A stretch of 64,000 nucleotides of DNA. It comes from Chryseosolibacter histidinae. Its GTDB lineage: Bacteria; Bacteroidota; Bacteroidia; Cytophagales; Cyclobacteriaceae. Numbering within the stretch: position 1 is the stretch's first letter; each line of letters begins with the position of its first letter. Location: assembly GCF_018598225.1 (NCBI RefSeq), contig NZ_JAHESF010000009.1, forward strand, positions 124,001-188,000, in the 5' to 3' direction. The translations under genes and the position numbers were made by a program. Positions 25,201-36,800 of this stretch are shown here, in pieces. The notes beneath the pieces were generated by a model that was not told where the DNA came from, made no database searches, and worked only from the letters and a program-made list of their open reading frames with translations.

Positions 25201-25404
25201 CAGCTCCTGGCGGGTATGCACAGCAACGCAGAAAAACCCCAGGAGACCATTCACGCCTGGCCCACCAAGATCGAAACCATGTCAGAGCTGCTTTGCAATT
25301 ACCTGACGCGGAACTTCACAGAAGACGAATGGGCCACCTATGTTGACGAGCAGCTGCTCTATGAAAAAACCTGCAGCACCGTAAAGGACACTAAGACAAA
25401 ATAG
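22270..25404 (+). CDS. membrane-anchored STAND ATPase with WD40 propeller
   Basis: 1044 residues. It begins with the nSTAND1 signature NPFPGLRPFKIEESHLFFGR, then Walker A GPSGSGKS (residues 53-60) and Walker B-like YLVLVDQFEELF (~150-160), with winged-helix and helical sections to about 490. One transmembrane helix lies at about 498-520 (ALVLASATIISLVFLVFAFV). A long alanine/glutamine-rich coiled coil follows (~520-640), then WD40 repeats from about 690 to 1030 (FNNSGTFMATASNDKTVRLW). STAND proteins are ATP-dependent switches that oligomerise when a sensor domain binds its ligand. Here the NTPase and propeller are on opposite sides of the membrane helix, so if the N-terminus is cytoplasmic the WD40 domain is periplasmic: it could sense an envelope signal and pass it to the TIR protein. 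The C-terminus has several Cys. Confidence 0.87.
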   Translation: MSQIIDQQVSTANPFPGLRPFKIEESHLFFGREGQSDEVLLKLSKSRFVGVIGPSGSGKSSFIYCGVMPILYGGFLTDASPDWEVVVTRPGAGPIDNLAEALLKNSAEYRSADNEEKKIKRTIFSTLLRSSSLGLVEAIEQTRKNQDINYLVLVDQFEELFRFKDSHDANSVNETLAFVNLLIEAINYPDAPIYVAITMRSDFIGDCAQFPDLTRKINDSHYLIPQLTRDQKRRAIEGPVAVGGAKISPRLTQQLLNDLGDNPDQLPILQHALMRTWSYWTTYKDYAEEAVDLKHYEAIGTMAEALSMHANEAYDELTEDQKRICEVLFKAITEKRGENFGIRRPTKLNEIAAIADVAEEDVAGVIEKFREQGRSLLTPAFGTPLNSKSMVDISHESLMRIWVRLKNWVDDEADAVQMYTRLAEAASMYQVGKAGLWRPPDLQLALNWQAKHKPTLVWGQRYHPAFERTMIFLEYSKKEWETEQRIKELEQKRKLQRARIVALVLASATIISLVFLVFAFVQKAAADKAREDAIAQKVIADKNANDAKIAAAEALKQQKIAEEQKREADIQRNLAVENERVATEQRTLAEQQRQLAVLNEQKAKTEEEKAKVAQKAAETNAIEADRQKGFAQQKQYIATAKAMAIKSPQVPDRELQALMAQQAYNFNKKYEGYAYDDAIYNGLHEALEKYDNALTLNLQGHDKGSCRSLVIHTASKKLYSGGSDGRILRWTYSGAKWVMEVLVGPRTAYVVNSIAVNDAGTLLAAGGLADGDATLNYIELYDLRNMSAPPKKIQGYVHDIDNLHFTEDGKGLYARDNSGHSIKFSDLTTSREIIASKEKINSITLNPNGTLIAGAGNEGSLMFWDVRNNYAAKTFYKNSAGLSSVGFTRDGKNVVIGDLNGLVKFINMDNVSSVRPLSGHTSGIEQIVFNNSGTFMATASNDKTVRLWNLLRLREQPIVLSGHADWVRTAVYSADDEQLLAGMHSNAEKPQETIHAWPTKIETMSELLCNYLTRNFTEDEWATYVDEQLLYEKTCSTVKDTKTK

Positions 25405-25415
25405 TTTTTTGAGAA

Positions 25416-26486
25416 ATGAAACGATACCTGTTCTGTACCGCGATCCTGGTAGCCTTGATCAAAGGAGAAGGTTTCAGTCAAAACCTGGAGCTGAACTGTA
25501 CGCAAAAGCTGCGTACGGCACGGGCTACTTATGAGCAAGGCAGGCTGCACGAGATGCGGACACTGCTGGAAGGATGTTTGAAAAGCGGATTTACGGAAAC
25601 AGAAAAGGTTGAGGCCTACAGGCTTCTGGTGCTTACATACATCTACCTGGAAGAACCTGAGCAGGCGGACGCTGCCATGATCAATCTGCTCAGCACAGAT
25701 CACTTCTTCGAGATCAATGAGGCGGTAGATCCTGTTGAGTTCAAAAGCCTGTACAAAAAATTCAGGACGAAGCCAGTATTCAGCTATGGTGCGAAGTTCG
25801 GTGTGAACACCAACCAGGTAAACGTTATTGAGAATCATTACATCTGGGCCGCTGCAAAAGGTAAAGGAACTTACAAATCGAATGCGGGGATCAACGGCAC
25901 GTTGTTGTTCGAGAAGAACCTCAAAGAGAACCTGATCATCAATCCTGAGATCATGTACTCAGGCAGCTCGTTCATTTACTCCAATTCCGACATCTCCACC
26001 AGCGACGATCAGCAGAGCAACGACAGGGCCGAATTCACCATAACCCAAAGCCGCCTTCTGCTCAACCTTTTAGTGCAGTATAAATTCTCCAAGGGAAAGC
26101 TTGACAAAACCTTATCGCCCTACATCGCGATTGGCCCGTCCATCGGGTACCTGATGAACTCTTCATTCGGAGGCGACCTGACGGTAGGCAACCAGATCAC
26201 GATCCCGAATATCCCTACAAAAGAGAACTACAAAACCCTCACCTATGCCGTGACCGCTGCTGCCGGCATTAAGTATAAAGTGGGCGCCTTTTACCTCACC
26301 GCGGATGTCCGTTACGTACGCGGCCTCGTGAACGTGGTGAAAGAAGACAATCGTTACAAGCCTACGATAACAAATGAACTGCTCTGGAATTACGGTTATG
26401 TCGACAATGATTTTAACCTGAGCCAGACAATGGTCAACATAGGCCTTATCGTTCCTTATTTCAATCCCAAGAAACTGATCAAGTAG
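25416..26486 (+). CDS. outer-membrane beta-barrel protein with N-terminal helical-repeat domain
   Basis: 356 residues with a signal peptide (MKRYLFCTAILVALIKGEGF, cleavage near SQN). Residues ~25-125 are helical and TPR-like (KLRTARATYEQGRLHEMRTL; AYRLLVLTYIYLEEPEQADA). Residues ~130-356 show alternating beta strands of a PorT-like outer-membrane barrel (FSYGAKFGVNTNQVNVIENH; LLLNLLVQYKFSKGKL; ITNELLWNYGYVDNDFNLSQ), ending near NIGLIVPYFNPKKLIK. It starts 11 nt after the STAND gene, so a periplasmic or outer-membrane partner of the signalling module is likely. There are two Cys in the mature part. No specific function is known to me. Confidence 0.75.
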   Translation: MKRYLFCTAILVALIKGEGFSQNLELNCTQKLRTARATYEQGRLHEMRTLLEGCLKSGFTETEKVEAYRLLVLTYIYLEEPEQADAAMINLLSTDHFFEINEAVDPVEFKSLYKKFRTKPVFSYGAKFGVNTNQVNVIENHYIWAAAKGKGTYKSNAGINGTLLFEKNLKENLIINPEIMYSGSSFIYSNSDISTSDDQQSNDRAEFTITQSRLLLNLLVQYKFSKGKLDKTLSPYIAIGPSIGYLMNSSFGGDLTVGNQITIPNIPTKENYKTLTYAVTAAAGIKYKVGAFYLTADVRYVRGLVNVVKEDNRYKPTITNELLWNYGYVDNDFNLSQTMVNIGLIVPYFNPKKLIK

Positions 26487-26496
26487 CTGTTTAGAA

Positions 26497-27711
26497 ATGA
26501 AAAGAATATTGCCTTATATACTCCTGGCCATGGTTGCTGTGCGCTGCAAAACGGAAAGCGATGTAGCGCCTTCTTCGGGATCGTTCATCCGGTATTTCGG
26601 CTCTGAAAACAACCTGGATGCCAAGCTGGCCCTTGAAGACGAGAACGGATACACCCTGTTGAGCAACGTGGAGATCCAGGAGGGCGCGGCATTCAAGTAC
26701 AAGATCAGGCTGATCCATACCGATCGCAATGGAAACCTGCAATGGCAGACCAACTACCCGGCCTTCCCCCTCGAAGTGGACGATAAAAGTATGAAGGCAG
26801 CCTCGTTTATTCCTTTGGCTAACTCGGGTTACTTAATTGCAGGCGACAGAATTAATGCCGACGGCACCACAGACCTACTCCTATTACGGACAGACCTGAA
26901 CGGAAACATGCAAGACTCTGTAACTATATCGGCAACCGATATCGCACTTCCCGCTGGCGCGTCATTGCATGGACAGGCTGTGATCCAGCTTGAAGATAAT
27001 GGTTCTTATTTCGTCGCGCTGGCCCGTATCGAAAACGGCAATGGCAAAGACATGTTTGTGGCACGGTTCAGCACGCAAGACCTGTCCATTCAGTGGAAAA
27101 GACAATACGGTGCCGGATCGAGCTCACTCATCAACAAGCTCTACACCAATACTACCAAAAATCTCTTCTGGGCCGGATCGGTGACCTCCTCAGGCCACGC
27201 CGATGTCCGCCTTGTTGAAGCTCCCAAAGATTCAGAATCACCGATCATCGGCGATCCAATTGTAAGTCCTACCGTCGATGAAAACGCCATCGACTTCTGT
27301 CAGGCCGTGGGCGGCTGGGCCATCACGGGATCTTCCAATGTCAATGGCAATGATGACATCTATCTGCTCAAAGTTTCCAATAACTCCGAAGTGCTTTACG
27401 AGAAGGTCATCGGATTCGAAGGAGGCAGGAATGACAGGGGCAACTCGATCTGCCCCGGCGCTGATGGTGGACTGGTGATCCTGGGAACAGTTGAATCCGA
27501 AGAGACACAGCAGGATCTGTACCTGACCAAAAGAAACGCAATCGACGGTGAATTGATCTGGCAGGTGCAATACCGTGGCGAAGACCGTGAAGAAGGCGCA
27601 TCGGTAAGAACCACTTCCGATGGATCTTACCTGATATTTGGAACAACTTATTTCGGTGACCGGGTGAGGAAACTGATGCTGATGAAGGTAAAGCAGAACG
27701 GGCAGTTGTAA
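26497..27711 (+). CDS. lipoprotein-like beta-propeller protein
   Basis: 404 residues. A short hydrophobic N-terminus ends in VAVRC (Cys17), an atypical lipobox because Arg precedes the Cys, so lipidation is uncertain. The rest is a series of propeller-like units with repeated DxxGN and 'GY/SYLI' patterns (LANSGYLIAGDRINADGTTD; TSDGSYLIFGTTYFGD; GADGGLVILGTVES), typical of secreted six- to eight-bladed propellers. It follows the barrel gene by 10 nt and precedes the giant adhesin gene by 145 nt. A surface-exposed or periplasmic binding partner of the adhesin or barrel is a reasonable guess only. Confidence 0.7.
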   Translation: MKRILPYILLAMVAVRCKTESDVAPSSGSFIRYFGSENNLDAKLALEDENGYTLLSNVEIQEGAAFKYKIRLIHTDRNGNLQWQTNYPAFPLEVDDKSMKAASFIPLANSGYLIAGDRINADGTTDLLLLRTDLNGNMQDSVTISATDIALPAGASLHGQAVIQLEDNGSYFVALARIENGNGKDMFVARFSTQDLSIQWKRQYGAGSSSLINKLYTNTTKNLFWAGSVTSSGHADVRLVEAPKDSESPIIGDPIVSPTVDENAIDFCQAVGGWAITGSSNVNGNDDIYLLKVSNNSEVLYEKVIGFEGGRNDRGNSICPGADGGLVILGTVESEETQQDLYLTKRNAIDGELIWQVQYRGEDREEGASVRTTSDGSYLIFGTTYFGDRVRKLMLMKVKQNGQL

Positions 27712-27856
27712 GGCATCATAACAGAGGAATACAAGAATGGGTCCTCCAGGGACTCTATATACAATACAAAACATCTTAAGAGCAGGGTCGTTCCGCGCAG
27801 GCTGAATGACCATGACGTTTTTATCGGCTTAGAACAACTACTTTAAATAACCCCAT

Positions 27857-30800
27857 ATGATTCGGAAGTCTACGATTTCAGTCCTGTCAACGTGTACTCT
27901 TTTTTCTAAACGATACCTCCAGAAGGATCGTGCACGGATGGGCTCATCGATCGTCAGCAGATCTTTTGTATACCTCTTTGCAGCATGCCTTGGTTTGCTC
28001 ACCTCATTCTCCGCGGTTGGACAGACCACGCAGACGGTGACGATCACAACACCCGGTGCTAACAGTTGGACCGTTCCGGCAGGCGTGAGCCGCATCACTG
28101 TAGAAGTGTGGGGCGGTGGCGGCGGTGGTGGTAATAGCGATAACACCACTGATGACGGTGGTGGTGGCGGCGGCGGCGGTGCTTATAGTATAAAAGTATT
28201 TAATGGCCCATTACCGGCATCTTTCAATTACTCTATTGGTGCAGGCGGAGCAGGTGCTCCGGGCAGCTCAGGCACCAATGCTATCGGTGGACAAGACACG
28301 TGGTTCAGCAGTGCCACCACGCTCATGGCAAAAGGAGGTTCAAGGGGAAGAAGTAGTGACGAAGGTAGCAACGGCGGAAATGGCGGTGCAGCAGGCTCAA
28401 GCATTGGTGACAATTCATACTCTGGAGGGTCCGGAGCGAACGGAGGCGATACAGGCGGCGCTGGCGGCGGTTCTGCCGGACCAAGTGGTGCCGGGAATAA
28501 TGGGAGCGGAAATGGTGCTACGAGTGCCGTGACCGGCGGTGGTGCAGGCGGAAATGGCGGTAGCACTGGAAACCCGGGCGGAGCCGGTGGCGCGCCAGGT
28601 GGTGGCGGGGGTGGATCGAACGATATTGCAGCGGAAGCCGGTGGCAATGGCGCTAACGGCCAGATCGTCATTACTTATGTAGTTCCGGAAGCGTTTACGG
28701 TTGGAAGCGTTACTGTAACCGGAGGCACGCTGGTAGCAGGACGCTGGAATTCCACCAGCACCGGCGTGAACGTGCAGGTACCCATCGACAACGATGCTAC
28801 ACTCAATGGTGGCAATGTACAGCTTCAGGCTCGAATCTCTTCAGGCTCTTTCGCCAACGTTGGCTCAGCAACAGCGCTGGCTGGCGGCGATCTTGGTACA
28901 ACAAAAACCATTGCACTCACGGCTGTGCAATTCGAAGGCATCGCCAGCTTTGCTAATGGAGAGACCATTCAGGTTACAGCCATCATTACCAACAATCAGG
29001 GCAACAGTACAACAGGCACTACCAGCGCTTCAACCATTCTGGTAGATCAGGCCTCCCCTGCTGCATTCACGGTAGGCACGGTGACTCCGACAGGCGGCAC
29101 CGTGGTGGCAGGACGCTGGAACGCAAGCAACACAGGCGTTGATATACAGGTACCCATCGCCAACGATGCATCGCTCAACGGTGGCTCACTGCAGTTGCAG
29201 GGACGGATCTCTTCAGGCTCATTTGCAAACCTTGGCTCGGCTGTAGCGCTGGCGGGAGGTGACATCAACGGAACCAAGACCATCAGTCTCACCGCTGCAC
29301 AGTTTGAAGGCATTGCTGGTTTTGCCGAAGGTGTCACCCTTCAGGTAACTGCGCTTTTAACAGATGCGTCCGGCAACCCCGCAACAACGGGTACACAAAG
29401 TGCTACCAATACTGTGGTTGACCAGGTTGCTCCTGCTGCCTTTGCTACGGGCGCTGTTGTCACCACCGGTGGTAATGTGATAGCCAACCTCTGGAATAAT
29501 ACCAATACCGGCATCAGCGTAAGCGTGCCGGTAGCCAATGAGGCCACCCTTAACGGTGGCTCCATTCAATTGCAGGCAAGGATCTCTTCCGGTGTTTTTG
29601 CCAACATCGGTTCTGCCTTAACCCTGGCTGGCGGCGACCTCGGTACTACCAAGACCGTAACAGCTACCAAAGCACAGCTCGAAGCCATTGCCGGCTTTGC
29701 TAACGGTGAAACAATAGAGATCACTGCTGTCATTTTCGATATTGCAGGAAACGGTATTACGGGCACCACGAGTGCTTCAACCCTTGTTGTAAACCAGACA
29801 GCTCCGGCTGCCTTTACCGTAGGAACGATCACCACTACAGGTGGCACTGTTGTCAGCGCACACTGGAACGCCTCCAACACCGGCGTGGACATCCAGGTGC
29901 CGATCGCCAACGATGCATCGCTTGACGGAGGTTCTCTGCAGCTGCAGGCACGGATCGCCTCGGGATCTTTTGCCAATTTTGGCGCTGCCGTACCGCTGAT
30001 CACAACCGACGTAAATACGACCAAGACCCTCAGCTTCACGGCGGCACAGTTCGAAGCCATCGCCGGGTTCGCCAATGGCCAGACCGTTCAGGTTACCGCG
30101 ATCCTGACCGATGTAACAGGCAACGTCACCACAGGTACTCAAAGCGCCACCAATGTGCTCGTAGACCAGGCTGCACCGGCCGCCTTCACCGTTGGCACTA
30201 TAACAGCCACAGGTGGTACAGTAGTAGCAAACTTCTGGAACAGCACCAATACCGGCATCAATATCAGCGTGCCCGTGGCCAATGACGCTTCCCTCGACGG
30301 AGGCACCGTTCAGCTGCAGGCGCGGATCACGTCCGGAAGCTTTGCCAATCTAGGAACACCCGTAGCAGTGGTCACAGGCGATATCAACGGCACCAAGGTT
30401 GTTAGCATCACAGCAGCGCAGTTCGAAGCGATTGCAGGTTTTGCGAATGGTGAAACGATTGAGGTCACCGCCATTCTTGCAGACAACGCAGGCAATGCTA
30501 CCACCGGTACTACCAGCGCAACAACCATTGCCGTTGATCAGGCAGCTCCTGCAGCCTTTGCTACAGGCTCTGTTGTTACACTCGGAGGTACGATCGTTGC
30601 CGGAAGGTGGAACGCATCCAATACCGACATCGAAGTTCAGGTACCCATTGCGAACGACGCCTCGCTGACCGGCGGATCGGTGCAGCTGCAAGGCCGGATC
30701 ACATCCGGAAGCTTTGCCAACCTGGGCAGCGCCGTTGTGCTGGCAGGAGGCGATCTCAATACAACCAAGACCATCAGCCTTACCGACGCGCAATTTGAGG

Positions 30801-33800
30801 GCATCGCAGGCTTTGCGAATGGCCAGACCGTGGAGATCACGGCTGTTCTCACCGATGCTGCAGGGAATGGCACTACAGGTACAACCAGCGCTACAACCAT
30901 TGCAGTTGATCAGGCCGCACCTGCAACCTTTACAGTAGGAACAGTAACGCCTACCGGCGGCGTTGTGAAAGCAGGTCGCTGGAATGCATCGAACACCGGC
31001 GTCGACATTCAGGTACCCGTTGCTAACGACGCTTCACTTAACGGTGGTTCCATTCAGCTGCGCGGCAGAACCACCTCGGGAAGCTTTGCTAACCTGGGGG
31101 CCGTTGTTATGCTGGCAGGTGGTGATGTGAATACAACCAAGACCATTAGCCTCACCGATGCACAATTCGAAGGCATTGCAGGCTTTGCCGATGGACAGAC
31201 CATCGAGATCACGGCCGTTCTTACCGATGTTGCCGGGAACACAAGAACCGGTACGGCAAGCGCCTCCACCATTGTGATCGATCAGACCGCACCTGCAGCT
31301 TTTGTCGTGGGCAGCGTAACGGTGACAGGTGGAACGGTGATGGCCGGCATCTGGAACAACACCAATACCGGTATCAATGTTCAGGTGCCTGTTGCCAATG
31401 AGGCTACGCTGGACGGCGGTTCCATCCAGATCCAGGCCAGGATCGCTTCGGGATCCTTCGCCAACGTCGGATCAGCTGTGACTCTCGCGGCTGTCGACCT
31501 CAATACAACCAAAACCATCGCCATTACCGCAGCCCAGCTCGAAGCCATTGCTGGTTTTGCAGATGGCGAGACCGTTGAGATCACCGCCATCATTTCCGAT
31601 GTGGCCGGCAATGCTACCACCGGTACCACAAGTGCTACAACGATCGCTGTCGATCAAAGCGCACCCGCGGCTTTCACCGTAGGCACTGTAACACCTACAG
31701 GAGGCACCATTATCACAGGACGCTGGAATGCATCCAACACAGGCGTAGATATCCAGGTGCCGATCGCCAACGACGCCTCCCTGAATGGTGGTACCCTTCA
31801 ACTTCAGGGAAGGATCTCTTCCGGAAGCTTTGCCGACCTGGGAAGTACTATTGTGCTGGCAGGAGGCGATGTCAATACAACCAAGACCATCAGTCTTACA
31901 GATACGCAATTTGAAGGCATCGCCGGATTTGCGAACGGTGTAACGATCCAGATCACCGCCATTCTCACCGATAATGTCGGCAACAGCACCACAGGCACAC
32001 AAAGTGCCACCAATACAGTAGTAGACCAGACGGCTCCCGCCGCCTTTACGGTAGGTACTGTGACAACAACCGGTGGACGGGTGGTTGCCAATTACTGGAA
32101 CTCCACCAACACCGGTGTGGATATCGTAGTACCCATTGCCAACGATGCTACTCTCAACGGCGGTTCCGTTCAGCTGCAAGCCCGCATCTCTTCCGGTACG
32201 TTTGCCAACGTAGGTTCGGCATCTGCTATCGCAGCCGTGAATACCAACAAAACCGTATCACTTTCGGCAGCACAGTTCGAGGCCATCGCCAGCTTCGCAG
32301 AAAATACTGACATCCAGATAAGGGCTGTCATAAGCGATGTGGCAGGCAACGCTACTACAGGAGCTCAAAGCACTACCGTGCTGCACGTGGATCAGACGGC
32401 TCCTTCTATTGCCAGCGCCGTGAAGGTATACGCTAATAAAGGTGGTGGTCCTGCCAACGGAGGCGGTACCAACAACCACGAAGTGATCCAGTTCACGCTG
32501 TCTGAAGACATCACCCTGACACACGGAACATCTCCGAAGTTCAGCGGAACCTACGGCAACCAGGGCTTCAGCGTAGATGACGGCGCCGTTGGGTCAACAA
32601 CCTATGCAAACAATGCTTCAGCCAACACCATCGACGGTACATCGTTCACTAACACCAGACTGATCTATCTTGAAAGCTCCGGCAACAGCAGCAACTGGTC
32701 TGTTGCCAATGCCACCAACGTTCAGTACGTGCCCAGCGGCGTAGGCGGATCGGGCAACCTGATCATCGACATTGCCGGTAACGAAATGTTGACCGATATC
32801 AAGCCGGTTACGAATGGCGATGCGATCAAACCTTTTATTTCACCTGATGTGATGACTCTCTATCCCCGCGCAGGCAATCCCGAAAAGATCGTCTTCACCA
32901 TGTCTGAAGAGCTTGGCCTTGCATCGGGCGCGGCGGTGACCGGGTTTTTCACCAGCACAGGAGCAGTTGCTTCTGCTGTTTATACAGACAATGCGGGTGG
33001 CGCTCCTTATACGATCACACTGACCAGCTCCGCTAACGGCGACTGGACCAGCAGCACCACCGTGAGCTATACAACAGCATCTGGCGGAAACGTGAAAGAC
33101 GTTGCTACCAACGAGATGAACACGGTTACGGCACACGCACTGGTCGTAGAAACTGACGCACCTGTAATTTCGAGCGTCAGCATTCCCAATACCCCGATGA
33201 AGGTTGGTGATGTGGTAACTGTAACGATTACCACGACCAACGACGATGGCGACGATCCGGTCATCGTTGCAGGCAGTACCATTGGTGGTTTCCCCTTAAC
33301 TTTCACCAATGCGGCAGGAACCTCCAAGATCGCCACTTTCACCGTTGCTGAAGACGGCACTGACGTTGCAGCGGGCTCCAATATTCCTGTGACCCTCACC
33401 TTACAGGATGGTCAGGGCAACACAAGCACTACTTATACAACTGCCATCGCGCAGGGCAATGACCGCATCGACGCGAATGCCCCCACAGTTGTCTCCATCA
33501 CAAGGGCGACTACGGTCAACTCATTTTCTACAACGGGTGGCACTACCGCTACAAGCGTTGTCTACCGTGTTACATTCTCTGAAAACATCGATCCCGCTTC
33601 GATAGATGCCAATGACTTTATTTTTACCCCCACAACCAGTATTGGAGGTACCCCCACCATCCAGGCACCCGTAGCATTTTCAGGCACCTCGGTTTATGAT
33701 GTTACCGTGACAGGATATACCGGTACTGGCAGGATCGAACTGATGTTCAAAGACAGCGAAAACGCGCAGGCAGTAATGGATATTGCAGGCAACCCGGTGA

Positions 33801-36800
33801 TCACCTCTGCTTCAAATACAGATGGCAGCGTAACCGGACCTTTGTACACCATCGTTCTGCCTGAGCCTACTGCCAACGCCTCCGGCCTGAGTGTCACCGT
33901 CAACAACACAACCAGCATCACACTCAACTGGGTAAATCCAGTTGCACCGGTGCAGCCAGCGAGCCAGTATCTGATCAGAGTAAAAGGCCCCGACATCAAT
34001 GACGCGCCCGGAAGCTATACGCCCGTTGCGGACGGCACCTTCCTGACCCCCACTGATCTTAACTTCAACGACGGAAACGGCTTCCGTTATGTATCAGCAG
34101 CAGCGACGGCAACTACTTTCACCACATTGCTTTCCGGCAAAACGTATGATTTCGAGATCATACCATTAACGGTTGTTGTGTCCAACGATAACCGTGATTA
34201 TTTATTTACAGGTAACCCCACAATCCAGGGAACAACACCTGCCGCTGAGCTCGGAGCTATCACCGTAGGCACCACAGCGCCGCCGCTGACGATCTCATCG
34301 CTATCAACATCATTCACCAATAAGAATTTTACTTTCAAAGTACAGGACGACGGTCTTTCCCTCAGTGCCGACAACTCCAAAACACGTTTTGGAACGCTTA
34401 CCATTTTTGAAGGAAGTGGCGATGGCATAGCAAACTGGGCGGATGTTATTGCCGAAGCCGAATTGAAAGATATCACCGAGGGCAATACGGTAACAACTAC
34501 TGTAATCGGCACGAATACCATCACGTTCACCTTGCCAACAACGGATAATGCCGCCGGTGAGCTTGACGACAATGAACTGAAGGAATATGAGTTGCGTATC
34601 AGGCTCAAGGGCCCGATGGATAATTCGGCGGGTGACAACATTGATAACAGTGAATTTGTATTCAATGTCAATGCCAGCAGCTTCACTTCGTATGTGGCCG
34701 GTTCTTCCAAGATAGAGGCCGCGCAAACACAGAGCTCCAGCACGGGTGCCAACAAGGTCGATGTTATCGCAACGCAGCTGGACTTCACTGTACAACCTCC
34801 CGGCTCTGTCTTTGTATTGGCTGATCTGACCACACAACCTGTGGTACGTGCACGGGATACCTATGGTAACACTGATGCTAACTACAATGCAACCCTGACG
34901 GTATCAAACGCAGGCAACCTGCCTATATTCGACGCCGCCGTTACACCTCCTGCGTCTGCCGTTTCTACCACTGCTGTTACAATGGTGAACGGTATCGCTA
35001 CCTTCCCGGTGAACTTCAGGTATGGAGAAAGTGGCAATGGTACGTTATCGGTAGATGACGGTAACCTCGCCACGACCAATACCGGCAGCACGTCGGTCAC
35101 GGTAATCTATAGCAGTACCACAACGATAACAGCTGGGGCTAATACTGAACACCAGAACCTCACATCGCTTGGTACAGGCCTGTATTCACACATGGTATTT
35201 GATTTTGAGATCAAAGACGACAATGGCAGCGGCGGTGACGGCGCTCCCACACGTCTTTCGCAAGTAAAGGTTTCGGCCCGCAGCGGGTTTGCTGACCAGG
35301 TCAGCAATTGGGGAGACGCGATCGCAGGAGCCATACTTTACGACAACAACAATAGCTTCACGATCTTCAATGCAACCTCTATAACAGCAGACGAGATTGT
35401 ATTTAATGGATTAAATAATGGTCCAGGACAGAACGGCTATATTCCGGATAACGGGGCAAATCGCTACCAGGTATATATCTGGTTCAAAGCGGCCATGGGC
35501 GGAACACAACCGGATGAGATCGATAACAAACGTTTTATCCTTGAGGTCACTGAGGCGGATATAACACCGCTGGCGGCCAGCAGTAAGATCGATCCGGCTG
35601 CTGTCACTCATTCTGATGCCAATGGCGGTCTCAACAACAACGTGCAGGTGATTGCCACCAAAATGGTATTTACCGTCAATCCTCCTACTCCACCCACGGA
35701 TGTGCTTGTAAATACCGATCTGCCCACGCCCCCGAAGGTTGTGGCGCGTGATATCAATAATAACCGTGACTGGGATTATGAGCCCGTTACAGGTGTGGTG
35801 GTGACCACCGAAGGAAACCTGACCACGGCTAATCCGCCGACGTCCACTTCGGGCATTCTTACATTCACTGACGGCGTACTTACTTTCCCGGCCAACTTCA
35901 AGTATACGCAGGTTGGCAACGGCAAGGGTCGGCTTACCGTCAGCTCTTCTGTGGTAGCTGCCAATGGGGCTGCTCCGTCTTCGGCTATCGGCACCGATGT
36001 TAAAGTAAGGACTGCAGCTTCGACAACCATCACCGCCATCGCTGCCTCTTCGCCTGACTTTATCTCTTCGCTGGAAACATCCGCTCCCGGCGTGACGGTC
36101 TTTGAATTTGACGTTGAAGACGACGGCGGAGCAGAAGATGACGGTGTAGCGACGCAGATCACTTCCCTGAGTATTACATACGGCGGAGGTGACGACATTG
36201 CAGGCTCCAGCAACTACAACTGGACAGACGCCATCGGAGGCGCTACCCTCAGCGACGAGCATAATAATACGGTGTCAGTGGCAACGATCAATAGCAACAC
36301 ATTGATATTTAACCTGACCGCAGGTGCGGGCCCCGCTCTTGGCCTCGTTGCTGACGGAGACACAGAGACATACACCTTGAAGCTCTGGCTTAAAAATCCG
36401 GTTAGTCCCGCACTGGCTGCGGAGATCGACGGTCTCAATTTCGTTTTCGATATTCAAACTGCCAATATCGCCACGTACGCCGAAGGATCCGGCATTGCTC
36501 CGAGCCAAACCGGGAATTCAGGCTCCACCAAAAACGTGGTGGATGTAGATGCCACACAACTCGACTTTACAACACTGCTCCCGGGACCTGTTTCAGCGAG
36601 CATCAATACCCCGTTCGCCACAGCTATCAGAGTGGAAGCACGCGATGCCAGGGGCAACACAGATTTGGATTTTAACGGAGATATTACAGCCTTCTCCAAT
36701 ACAGGCGCCGGCACCCCTAGCCCCGTACAATTGAGCATGAGCAATGCGCCGAATCCTTCTGACCCTTTAGATGCCTTTAGCTTGGGTGTTTTCACGTTCA

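Noticed and set aside
17629-27711. Classifying the TIR/STAND operon as an anti-phage system
   Set aside because: TIR and STAND parts are seen in defence systems, but the altered TIR motif, the membrane anchoring and the adjoining outer-membrane and T9SS genes fit envelope signalling as well. The name is not supported by the sequence alone.
27716-27760. Weak hairpin GGTCC/GGACT between the lipoprotein and the giant gene
   Set aside because: Only a 4-5 bp stem and no following T run, so it is not a convincing terminator.
28228-28671. Proline/alanine-rich open frame on the minus strand inside the giant gene, and the many similar frames up to 42600
   Set aside because: Antisense shadows produced by the glycine-rich and repetitive coding sequence.
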